Origin: Pycnococcus provasolii
Taxonomy: Eukaryota > Chlorophyta > Pseudoscourfieldiophyceae > Pseudoscourfieldiales > Pycnococcaceae
Assembly: GCA_938743325.2 (NCBI GenBank)
Contig: OW568865.1
Location: 248,001 to 312,000 of the forward strand
Reading direction: 5' to 3'
Length of the DNA: 64,000 nt
Of the stretch, positions 48,394 through 55,954 are shown piece after piece (the stretch's first letter is position 1; each line of letters opens with the position of its first letter). The notes beneath the pieces are model-generated. The model did not search any database. It saw only the letters and a program-made list of their open reading frames with translations, and was not told where the DNA came from. The position numbers were made by a program, and so were the translations under genes.

Positions 48394-48711
48394 AATTCAC
48401 TGAATCGTGATGCTCCTCTTTCTTGTAAATCAATATTTAAGCAGTACAGATTTCTTCTAACATATCCACTAACTTGCATTGCCTGTGCATGTATCAGCAG
48501 CCTTTCGCCGCCCGCCGCCATTCCATCCGAGCAGATGTCTCCACACCCCGGGGACGGGCAGCCGGGCAGCCGGGTGAATTCGTACATAGATATTTGGTCC
48601 CTCCCCGAGCCCCGGGTTGCACGCCAAATCTTTGCTGATTGTGCTCCTTCCGGCCCCAGTCCCTTTTTACCCGTTTTTGCAAGCGAACGTCTCCGCGAAC
48701 AAAAAGAAACA
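48394..48711. other. Intergenic region/5' leader of the nitroreductase gene
   Basis: 318 bases. The downstream frame is open to an ATG at 48535, which would add 59 residues lacking targeting features; the ATG at 48712 gives a better presequence. Otherwise nothing notable. Confidence 0.45.
48424..48428 (+). terminator. TGTAA poly(A) signal (GT29 gene)
   Basis: TGTAA 31 nt after the stop codon followed by AT-rich sequence. Confidence 0.6.
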
Positions 48712-50094
48712 ATGGTGGCAGCTGCCCTGCGTGCGTCGTCTACTACCACTGCACACCACCGACGTGCGTCGTCGTCGGTGGTGTGCAGTGGTAGTAGCAG
48801 TGATGCAAAAAACATGCTCCAACACCGACACTTCCACGACGCGCAGACGCGTCACAAACTACGCCTGCGTCGCTTGTCATCCGGCGGATCTGAGTCGCCA
48901 GATGCGTCGTCGTCGTCGTCATTCAAAGGAGAACAGCAGCAGCAGCAGCAGCAAGGGCCGCAGGAAAAGAACCACATTTCGCCAGAACAACACCACTCCG
49001 AATTCCTGCGACAGGCGTCTGCAATCGAGCTCGGTCGGATCAATAAAAACCCAATCGAGGCTGCAACGTCCACCACATCAGCCAGCCATCATTCGACGCC
49101 GGCGAGGGTCCCCAAACCACCTGTGGTAGCAGCGCAGGAGGCAAATCGCAGAAACGATCTTTCGCGTAGCAGTGTGATTGAAATGGCGAAGCACGAGGAG
49201 GAATGGCGTGAGCAGTGGACGCGACACAAGTTGCTGAAACAGATGGCGAGCTTGGGGATAGAAGAACCGACGACAATTGATGATGGTGGCGAGAAGTCTC
49301 CCGAAGAAGAGTCGGAAACTCGCAATTACAACAATATTGTCGAGCTGAAGCCGACGCCTATGGAAAAGCACCATCCAGCGGACGTCGAGCGATTCTCGTC
49401 GCTACACTCCATCTTGATGGCTCGCCGTAGCTGCCGCGACTTTTCCAAAACAGCTTTTATTCAGCTTGACGATGTGGCGGACATGTGCTTTGCGTGCCAG
49501 GGCAAGACGATGGAAGCACCTCCCGTCGACGCACTTGGACACGATTGCAAGCCTCGTCGTGCAGCACCATCAGGAGGGGCGGCATATCCTCTGAATCTCT
49601 ACGTCGCGGTTGCTCAGGGTCGCGTTCACGACAAGCAAGGAACCCCTATCGACAGTGGCCTGTACCGATACGAATCAAACGAGCATGTTCTTGTCGGACC
49701 ACTCGGCGCAAAGTACGACGAGAGTCACGACGACGACGCCGTAGGCGTTTTGGCGAAAACGTCAGTGCCCCATGACAACGCCGCGTTCGAGCTCGCAGCA
49801 ACTCATCAGACGTGGATTGGCGATGCCGCCGTCCTTCTGCTTATCACAGGCAACCACGAAATCACAGCATCGAAAAGAGGGCTCTACGAACGATTCTGCG
49901 ATCCTCTCATCCTCCTTGAAACAGGAATGGCTGCAGAGAATGCTTTGCTGATGGCCACGGCGCTTGGTTTGGGCGCGTGTCCTGTGGGTGCCTTGGAACA
50001 AGCAGCCATTCTCGACGGATTTGGCAGCGCGTTCATCTCGCAGAAGGAAAAACCGACGCTCATGGTCGCTTTGGGAGTTCCGTCGACGGCTTGA
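48712..50094 (+). CDS. Nitroreductase-fold flavoprotein (SagB-like), organelle-targeted
   Basis: About 460 aa from ATG 48712 (an upstream in-frame ATG at 48535 exists). The N terminus MVAAALRASSTTTAHHRRASSSVV is a plausible presequence. Residues 60-210 are low-complexity (Gln8, Ser and His runs). The C-terminal ~230 residues are a nitroreductase/SagB-type FMN domain: LMARRSCRDFSKTAF (FMN-phosphate Arg/Ser), RRAAPSGGAAYPLNLYVAV, WIGDAAVLLLITG, RFCDPLILLETGMAAENALLMATALGLGACPVGAL. Members reduce nitro or quinone compounds or oxidise azolines in peptide natural products. As a stand-alone gene with no biosynthetic neighbours, an organellar redox role is the safer reading. It contains a long perfect DNA hairpin near its 5' end. 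Confidence 0.85.
   Translation: MVAAALRASSTTTAHHRRASSSVVCSGSSSDAKNMLQHRHFHDAQTRHKLRLRRLSSGGSESPDASSSSSFKGEQQQQQQQGPQEKNHISPEQHHSEFLRQASAIELGRINKNPIEAATSTTSASHHSTPARVPKPPVVAAQEANRRNDLSRSSVIEMAKHEEEWREQWTRHKLLKQMASLGIEEPTTIDDGGEKSPEEESETRNYNNIVELKPTPMEKHHPADVERFSSLHSILMARRSCRDFSKTAFIQLDDVADMCFACQGKTMEAPPVDALGHDCKPRRAAPSGGAAYPLNLYVAVAQGRVHDKQGTPIDSGLYRYESNEHVLVGPLGAKYDESHDDDAVGVLAKTSVPHDNAAFELAATHQTWIGDAAVLLLITGNHEITASKRGLYERFCDPLILLETGMAAENALLMATALGLGACPVGALEQAAILDGFGSAFISQKEKPTLMVALGVPSTA
48740..48797. repeat. Perfect 25-bp inverted repeat in coding sequence
   Basis: Arms 48740-48764 and 48773-48797 are exact reverse complements (starting CTACTACCACTGCACACCAC), with an 8-nt loop. On the RNA this would be a very stable hairpin 30 nt into the reading frame. 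Confidence 0.92.
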
Positions 50095-50281
50095 TTGACG
50101 ACACACATGACACACACAACATACATGTACATACTGTGAATTCTTGATTTTGTTGCTGACGCATGATGATGACAAACCGGTTGATCGTCGTGGCCTGCTA
50201 TCTTCTTCATTGTTTTGATGTTTTGGGAGAAAGGCAAAAAAACCTGAGTGATAAAACAACAATTTTTTGTTACCGAATGAG

Positions 50282-51991
50282 TCATCTTAGTAGGAGGACT
50301 TCATCGATTCTCACAGATAGCCTTAGCAAAACCACAAGTTCCAACACCACCAGAACGATCAAGGCGGAAAGAAGAAGATCCCTGCTGCTGTTGTTGTGTT
50401 GTTGTTGTTGTGAGGGTGCCACAACAACGCCCATCTCCTGCTGCCGCTCTTCTTGAGCATTGCCGCCTTCGGGCTGCACAAGCATCTTGTTGTCCGTTTC
50501 CAGCTGATCCGTCGCATGTTCCTTTTTGCTCCTGCTGATCTTCATCCAAGCCTCACTGATGGCGAGGGCGTGGCTCGCCGTCGAACGCGCTTCCCTTCCA
50601 CCTGCGGTGTATATGAGATTTCTGCTAATGGCGTTGACTGGGCTGCTCCACTCCACCTCAAACGTGCCCACGCGTCGTGTCACCGCATTCATCATACCCA
50701 TGCGAGCGGCAGACGCAAGAAGAGCGCTGTCGCCGGCGGTGTCGCTTCTTTCTGCTGTGATATCATTATTATCCGATGCCATGGCAAGGCGCACGACGAT
50801 TGTCGCCTTGTCGCCGCCAGTCCACGTCGGCAAGCAGTCCATTTGCGTGCGATATTCCAGGCCGATGCCTCCTTTTGTCAGATAGACCTTTTGCACTTCT
50901 TTCACTCGTCCATCTTGCCCGTCGCGTCCAAAGCCGGGTGGCAACTTCATGTCGTACTGAACCGGACGTTCAAACACAAACACCCCATCGCCAATGATGA
51001 ATGGACTGGATTGTTTCCACGCACCTATGTCTGCGTTTGGATCTCTCCCGAGCTTCGCAGCATGCTGCTTTTTGACAACCTCGATCCCAAAATCGGCAGT
51101 GGTGACGATGGATCCGTGGTCGTACAATGAGTACGGACGGGTAGAGCTGTGGAATTGTACGCCAGCTCCGAGCGCATTGACGCGCTTGGATGGTAGCGAT
51201 GCGAGACCCGAGGCACGAGGATTTGCGGCGACGGCGGCGGCTTGGTTTTTATTATTGTGCTGCACTTCCGCGAGCAGGCGGAGCGTCCGGTTGCTCGCCT
51301 CACTACTATTCTTCTTCTGCTCGTCATCGTTCTCGTCGGTTGTTGATGGCACACTAGGAGTCATTTTTTCCAGCAAGGTATCGAATGTTGAGCTCACCTC
51401 ATTCTTCTTCTTCTTCGCACTTGTCTCGTCGTCTCCTTCATCCACAACACGAGCAAGTCTCTCCTCCTTCTTCTCTTCTCCTGCAGCAGACGGCGACGCG
51501 GCGACGAGGACCCCTTCACTCATCGAGCGGCGTTGTTGCTTCCCAAACAACAACACAGGTTTACTGCGTCGTGGGAGACGGCGGATCACGGCAAATGGCG
51601 TGCAACCAGGCATGCACGCTGCTGAAGAACCGTCTCGTTCTTCAGATTCTTCCGTACTACTACCACCACCATTCTCGTAGTAGTGCTCACCACCACCAGG
51701 AGGAGCAGCTGCGGCACCCCCACCACGAATCGTACCATCAGATTTCGTCGTCGTCGTCGTCGTGAGTGGCCGTCTTCCCCCACCACCAAAGGCAGCAGGC
51801 ACACCATCAGCGGCATCAGCAGGTGCGACTTCTTCGGAGAGGGGGAGGAGTCCTGCACCCCCACCCCCACCAGCAGCAGCACCCCCACGACGACTAAGAG
51901 TAGCTCGTACCAGATCTCGTTTCATTTCATGCGCAATCAACGCGGAGGACGAGGACGACGAGGACGAGGAGGAGGGCCGAGGAGACGCCAT
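50282..51991 (-). CDS. Tail-anchored protein of unknown function
   Basis: 569 aa. The N-terminal ~270 residues are disordered (Ser, Gly, Ala, Thr6, Lys/Glu runs). A folded domain of ~190 residues begins near GVQFHSSTRPYSLYDHGSIV and includes SPFIIGDGVFVFERPVQYDM, VYLTKGGIGLEYRTQMDCLP and VGTFEVEWSSPVNAISRNLI, mostly predicted beta strands. A polar linker leads to a C-terminal span LLLSALIVLVVLELVVLLRL with a short tail (SVRIDEVLLLR). This is the layout of a tail-anchored membrane protein (ER, peroxisome or outer organelle membrane) with a cytosolic beta-rich domain. I do not recognise the domain. Convergent with the nitroreductase gene and divergent with the TTL-like gene. Confidence 0.75.
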   Translation of the reverse strand: MASPRPSSSSSSSSSSALIAHEMKRDLVRATLSRRGGAAAGGGGGAGLLPLSEEVAPADAADGVPAAFGGGGRRPLTTTTTTKSDGTIRGGGAAAAPPGGGEHYYENGGGSSTEESEERDGSSAACMPGCTPFAVIRRLPRRSKPVLLFGKQQRRSMSEGVLVAASPSAAGEEKKEERLARVVDEGDDETSAKKKKNEVSSTFDTLLEKMTPSVPSTTDENDDEQKKNSSEASNRTLRLLAEVQHNNKNQAAAVAANPRASGLASLPSKRVNALGAGVQFHSSTRPYSLYDHGSIVTTADFGIEVVKKQHAAKLGRDPNADIGAWKQSSPFIIGDGVFVFERPVQYDMKLPPGFGRDGQDGRVKEVQKVYLTKGGIGLEYRTQMDCLPTWTGGDKATIVVRLAMASDNNDITAERSDTAGDSALLASAARMGMMNAVTRRVGTFEVEWSSPVNAISRNLIYTAGGREARSTASHALAISEAWMKISRSKKEHATDQLETDNKMLVQPEGGNAQEERQQEMGVVVAPSQQQQHNNSSRDLLLSALIVLVVLELVVLLRLSVRIDEVLLLR

Positions 51992-52304
51992 GGAAGGAAA
52001 GGAAAGGTGGGCACAGGAGGGAAAGGAAAGAGGGAGGTGTCACACAGTAGGACTACAATACAGGTACGAATGGTCCCCCCCCGCCCGGGGTAAACTCCAC
52101 TTCACTGTACCTTTAGGAAGAGTGGGATTGATTTTCTGTCTAAACTTAGACTAAACTGCCCCTCCATGTGGGGATTTTTTCATTCCCGGTTGCATTTTCC
52201 CACTGGAGCAATTCCCGGCACGCAATCAAGCATTCTCCACCCGGCTGCCCGGTTATCTGTCTCGGACCGGCCAACAAGAGTTAACATTATTATTTATCAG
52301 GGTG
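51992..52304. promoter_or_regulatory. Bidirectional promoter gap, no telomere motif
   Basis: 313 bases between divergent ATGs at 51991 and 52305. It has a C8 run near 52075 but no TTAGGG motif, unlike three other divergent gaps here. Confidence 0.45.
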
Positions 52305-53618
52305 ATGGCGCCGTCTTCATCACTCTTACCCCCCGATGTGGTTCCCGTCGCGTCTTCGCCTTCTCCTTTGCCTTGCGCCAACCTTTCCGCCAACGTGGTA
52401 ATTGGCGGTGGGGGTGGGGGTAACGCTGCTCGTCCAGTTTCCCTTGCGACTGAGAGACCTCGTCGAGTCGTCTGGCTCGTGCGACGTAACGTCGCGGCGT
52501 GGACGAGAGCCGTGCAAGCGGCGTTCCCGCAATGGGCGCAAGTTCCGCCTGCGTGTGCGGGAAAGAGAGGGTTCTTCGTCAGGGGGGAGGACGGCGCGGC
52601 CGTGCCATTCATGCCTGAAACGGGTGTTCACAACAAACTCGCGTGCTTCCACTGGCTGCTCAAGGAGGCACCGCAGCACCTGAGAGAACGTGCAAGGCGT
52701 TTTCTACCAGAGACGTACGTGTCATTCGAGGAATTCGAGGCAAGGACAACGTCGGACGACGACGACGACGACGAACGCGTGAAGCAAGATGACGACGCCA
52801 CGAAGGGCGCCGCACCTGAAGCGCGAGGCGTTGATGACGTGTTCTTCTTCAAGGCGGCAAGAGACGATAACGGGCACGGCGTCGTTGCGTTTCGCGGCGG
52901 GGGTGCGAACGTCGCCGCTCTGCTTAGAAGGCACCGCAAAAAACGAGGCAAGGACAAGCGAGCAGGGCGATGTGGCGACGACTTGCCCGTTGGAATTTTC
53001 CAGCGCTTCATTCCTCGGCTCATGCTCTGGCCTGGCAACCCGCCGCGAAAATTTGACCTGCGCGTTTACGTCGCCGGCCTGTGCCAGAACGGGTGCGTGC
53101 AAGCGTACGTCTATCGAGATGCGGCGGTGCGCGTCAGCCGCGATGCGTTCGACGCGAGTCAGCTAACGTCGACAAGCATGATGACGCACCGCTCTGGGCT
53201 ATTCCCCACGAGCGGGCCTTACGCCTCGTCGCAGTGGCAGGCATGGGAAGACAAGGTGCTTCCTCGCGTCGTCGAGGCGTGCGGAGCGCTCGTCGACGCG
53301 CTGAGCCCAAAGCTGGCTCGTCACGCGGAAGGAGGTTTGTTTCTGTGGGGCTTTGACCTTGCCGTGGATGCTCGCCACAGGCCTTACCTGCTTGAAATCA
53401 ACACGTCGCCCCAGCTTTTGTACCCGCGTCGCTCATGCGCTGCGTGGGTTGGCGTCATACACGACATGCTTCGCGACTTGCTGACGTACCTGGTCGCTCC
53501 GAGGTTATTTCACGCGAATGAGGGCCCAATACAAGAGGCCTTCAAGGATAAGGATAAGGTCAATAACAGCAAGCTCGGTCGTTGGATTGCGTGCGATCAT
53601 AATTATTCGAGTGTATAA
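52305..53618 (+). CDS. Tubulin-tyrosine-ligase-like (TTLL) family protein
   Basis: About 437 aa from ATG 52305. The ATP-grasp elements are visible: ETGVHNKLACFHWLL, a Lys in FFFKAARDDNGHGVV (glycine-rich P-loop equivalent), GIFQRFIPRLML, KFDLRVYVAGLC (TTL KxDLR motif), and the metal/ATP site GFDLAVDARHRPYLLEINTSPQL (the D...ExN pattern). An acidic insertion (poly-Asp, residues ~148-165) lies before the P-loop. The TTL/TTLL family adds Tyr, Glu or Gly to tubulin or other proteins. This one is short and lacks the extended microtubule-binding domain of polyglutamylases, so mono- or non-tubulin modification is possible. Together with the cytosolic carboxypeptidase in this window it suggests active tubulin-tail editing. 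TGTAA 8 nt after the stop. Confidence 0.85.
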   Translation: MAPSSSLLPPDVVPVASSPSPLPCANLSANVVIGGGGGGNAARPVSLATERPRRVVWLVRRNVAAWTRAVQAAFPQWAQVPPACAGKRGFFVRGEDGAAVPFMPETGVHNKLACFHWLLKEAPQHLRERARRFLPETYVSFEEFEARTTSDDDDDDERVKQDDDATKGAAPEARGVDDVFFFKAARDDNGHGVVAFRGGGANVAALLRRHRKKRGKDKRAGRCGDDLPVGIFQRFIPRLMLWPGNPPRKFDLRVYVAGLCQNGCVQAYVYRDAAVRVSRDAFDASQLTSTSMMTHRSGLFPTSGPYASSQWQAWEDKVLPRVVEACGALVDALSPKLARHAEGGLFLWGFDLAVDARHRPYLLEINTSPQLLYPRRSCAAWVGVIHDMLRDLLTYLVAPRLFHANEGPIQEAFKDKDKVNNSKLGRWIACDHNYSSV

Positions 53619-53625
53619 CATTGTT

Positions 53626-53630
53626 TGTAA
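53626..53630 (+). terminator. TGTAA poly(A) signal (TTL-like gene)
   Basis: TGTAA shortly after the stop codon. Confidence 0.5.
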
Positions 53631-53785
53631 GCTTTCTATGTGCATCGTGTACTCTATTTTTTTTTCTTGATTGACAAGTACGAATATGCTTGGTAAGCCC
53701 TCAAACTGAACCCATGAACGTCGTCGTCGTCGTCACCGTCCCACTCACTCCCTCACTGGTAAGTTACCCTCTGGAGCAGCTCCGG

Positions 53786-53800
53786 TTAGGGTTAGGGTTA
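53786..53800. repeat. Interstitial telomere-type repeat (TTAGGG)2
   Basis: Two TTAGGG units and a partial TTA, about 100 bp upstream of the aminotransferase start codon. Confidence 0.9.
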
Positions 53801-53895
53801 TCCATAGGGGTCGTTTTTTTCGGGGATTGCTTTTTGAGTGATCGCCTTTTGGATCCGTTTGGATCAACTTTCTCTTCATTCTTGCTGGTTGCTTC

Positions 53896-55473
53896 ATGCC
53901 GCCTCCGCCCGGCGGCGATGGCCATGGCGGGCACTTCGGCTCGTTCGCGAACTCGGTTCCCGTCGCTGCGATGGTGCGCCAACGTGTGCCCGACCTCCTT
54001 CTCGTGCGCGAAGACGAAGAGAGAGAGGCGAGTCACGAGTCAGCCTCTGCGTCAGCGACGTTTCACCGCTGGACGGAACGCGCGTTCCTCGCCTACGATG
54101 GCGAGGACGACGGCGTGCCGCCGCGAACCTCGGTTCTGCCGGGACTCGCGAACGCGCCGGCGGCGCCAGTTGTAGGGAGACAGCTCGCTCGGCTGAACTT
54201 CTCGCTGAACCTCCGTGGCGACGAAAGTGCTCCCAGAAAAGATGGATGGGTATTTCTCAATCACGGCGCGTTCGGCGCGCCTTTCAAGCACGCCACGGCG
54301 TGTGCACACACATGGAGAAAACGCGCCGAGCAACAGCCACTGCGTTTCTTCGATCGCGAGCTCTTTGAGCACCTTGTATTCGCGATGCAAGATGTTGCCA
54401 AATTTATGGACGTGGATGACCCGACGCGCGTTGCGCTAGTCTCAAACGCCACGGAGGCGCTGAATGCCGCGATGAATGGCGTGCCCTGGCGTGGAGATGG
54501 AACGGACGAGGCTGTCGTCATGGATATCGGGTACGGCGGACTGAAGAAAGCACTCGCGGTCGTCTGCGCGCGAGTGAATGCTCGTGTACGTACAGTGCAA
54601 GTCAACCTCGACGACATTCAGCCTCTCGACGACGACGAAAACAACATTGACACAGGCTGTCAACTAGATGCATGCGACGAGCCGCATATGCCCGAGCTCG
54701 AACGCAAACTCATCGCAGCGATTGATCCGCGCAGAACACGCTTCGTGCTGCTCGACCACGTCACCTCGAATACCGCCGCGAAACTTCCCGTTGCATCGCT
54801 GGCATCCGCCGTGCGGCGCATTGCCCCACAAGCACGAATTGCAATCGACGGGGCGCATGCGCTTGGAGCGCTTCGCTTCACGCGGAAATTCTGGGATTCA
54901 CTTCCAGCGGACGTGTACGCGACGAATGCGCACAAGTGGCTGTGCGGATGCAGGGGTACGGCGGTTGCAATCGCGCTATCCGACCGCGCACGTGACGGTG
55001 AATTACGCCCGCTCATCAGCAGCCACGGAGCAGGCGAGGGATTAACGAGTGAGTTCATTTGGCAGGGCAACAAGGACTACTCTCCACAGCTTGCACTCCC
55101 GCAGGTGCTCGCGTTTCATCGGACTTATGGTGCGTCGATGGCAGAGCACCAGCAAGATCTCATTCGCTATGCAGTGCGCACACTTCGCTGCGAGCCACTC
55201 GTGCCGCTCAGGGCGGCACATCCATTCATGGCATGCCTCCGGCTGACGTCCTCAGATAACAAGGGCGTGCCATTCACTTCCACAGATGCGAAGAACTTGC
55301 AGGACTGGCTGTTCGCGCGCGGCGTTGAGGTTCCCATTAAGTGCTTGTGGGGCGCGTTGTATTTACGTCTCAGCGCGGGTGCTTACAACGTTCGTGGTGA
55401 CATTGACGCGCTGGCAGAGGTGCTAAAGTCATCTCCTCTGAATACGACGGCAACGACGCCGCTGTCGAAATAA
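53896..55473 (+). CDS. Class V aminotransferase (isopenicillin-N-epimerase/cysteine-desulfhydrase-like)
   Basis: 525 aa from ATG 53896. A ~110-residue N-terminal extension precedes the PLP fold. Markers: VFLNHGAFGAPFKH, ALVSNATEALNAAMNG (cofactor phosphate loop), FVLLDHVTSNTAAKLPV, IAIDGAHALGAL (Asp pairing the pyridine N), YATNAHKWLCGCRGTAV (Schiff-base Lys) and GNKDYSPQLALPQVLAF. The best general match is the group containing bacterial isopenicillin-N epimerase and plant chloroplast L-cysteine desulfhydrase-like proteins. The exact reaction is uncertain, possibly amino-acid beta-elimination or racemisation. The N terminus (MPPPPGGDGHGGHFGSFANS) is not a typical transit peptide. TGTAA overlaps the bases right after the stop. 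Confidence 0.87.
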   Translation: MPPPPGGDGHGGHFGSFANSVPVAAMVRQRVPDLLLVREDEEREASHESASASATFHRWTERAFLAYDGEDDGVPPRTSVLPGLANAPAAPVVGRQLARLNFSLNLRGDESAPRKDGWVFLNHGAFGAPFKHATACAHTWRKRAEQQPLRFFDRELFEHLVFAMQDVAKFMDVDDPTRVALVSNATEALNAAMNGVPWRGDGTDEAVVMDIGYGGLKKALAVVCARVNARVRTVQVNLDDIQPLDDDENNIDTGCQLDACDEPHMPELERKLIAAIDPRRTRFVLLDHVTSNTAAKLPVASLASAVRRIAPQARIAIDGAHALGALRFTRKFWDSLPADVYATNAHKWLCGCRGTAVAIALSDRARDGELRPLISSHGAGEGLTSEFIWQGNKDYSPQLALPQVLAFHRTYGASMAEHQQDLIRYAVRTLRCEPLVPLRAAHPFMACLRLTSSDNKGVPFTSTDAKNLQDWLFARGVEVPIKCLWGALYLRLSAGAYNVRGDIDALAEVLKSSPLNTTATTPLSK

Positions 55474-55954
55474 TTGTAAGATTAGACTATATTGTATAGA
55501 AACTATACTGTATGTGTGTCACATAATGTGTATCAATTATTTGTATTAACCTTAACGCCCACTCCATTCCACGAAGCCACGACTTCGGTATTGCACGACC
55601 TGACATGTGGTGCTTGCTCGATTCGCCGATGTAAAGCTTAGAAGTAAGAACTAACACTGGCAGACTGGTGATGCCACGTTCGTGATTATGATCATCGTGA
55701 CCAGTTGACCACTGTGAAAACGAAGGGAATGATGTTACCATAGCTTGCAAACGGAAAATATCCTTTCGTGGGACCTCATCATGGGAAGGAGGGGGGGGAA
55801 AAGGTCTCTCGTTTTTACTTTTTGAGTACAGCATCCACGCCGCCTGCCGCGCCGATGCGCGACTGGTTGTCCGCGTGATATCCACAAAGCCAGCGCAATG
55901 CAAGGCACGCCTCTTCCTGCACATCCGCGACGCTCTCGTGACGATACTATCTAT
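55474..55954. pseudogene. Intergenic region containing an out-of-frame armadillo-repeat remnant
   Basis: Between convergent stops. The distal part (55822-55943, minus strand) is a complete 44-codon-type repeat reading RHESVADVQEEACL..., but offset by one frame from the upstream gene and followed by a stop. The join (about 55944-55966) contains TATCTATCTATAG. The rest (55474-55820) shows nothing recognisable. Confidence 0.7.
55475..55479 (+). terminator. TGTAA poly(A) signal (aminotransferase gene)
   Basis: TGTAA immediately after the stop codon region. Confidence 0.45.

Noticed and set aside
49431-50094. Peptide natural-product cluster around the SagB-like gene
   Set aside because: No precursor peptide, cyclodehydratase or transporter gene is adjacent; neighbours are unrelated housekeeping genes.
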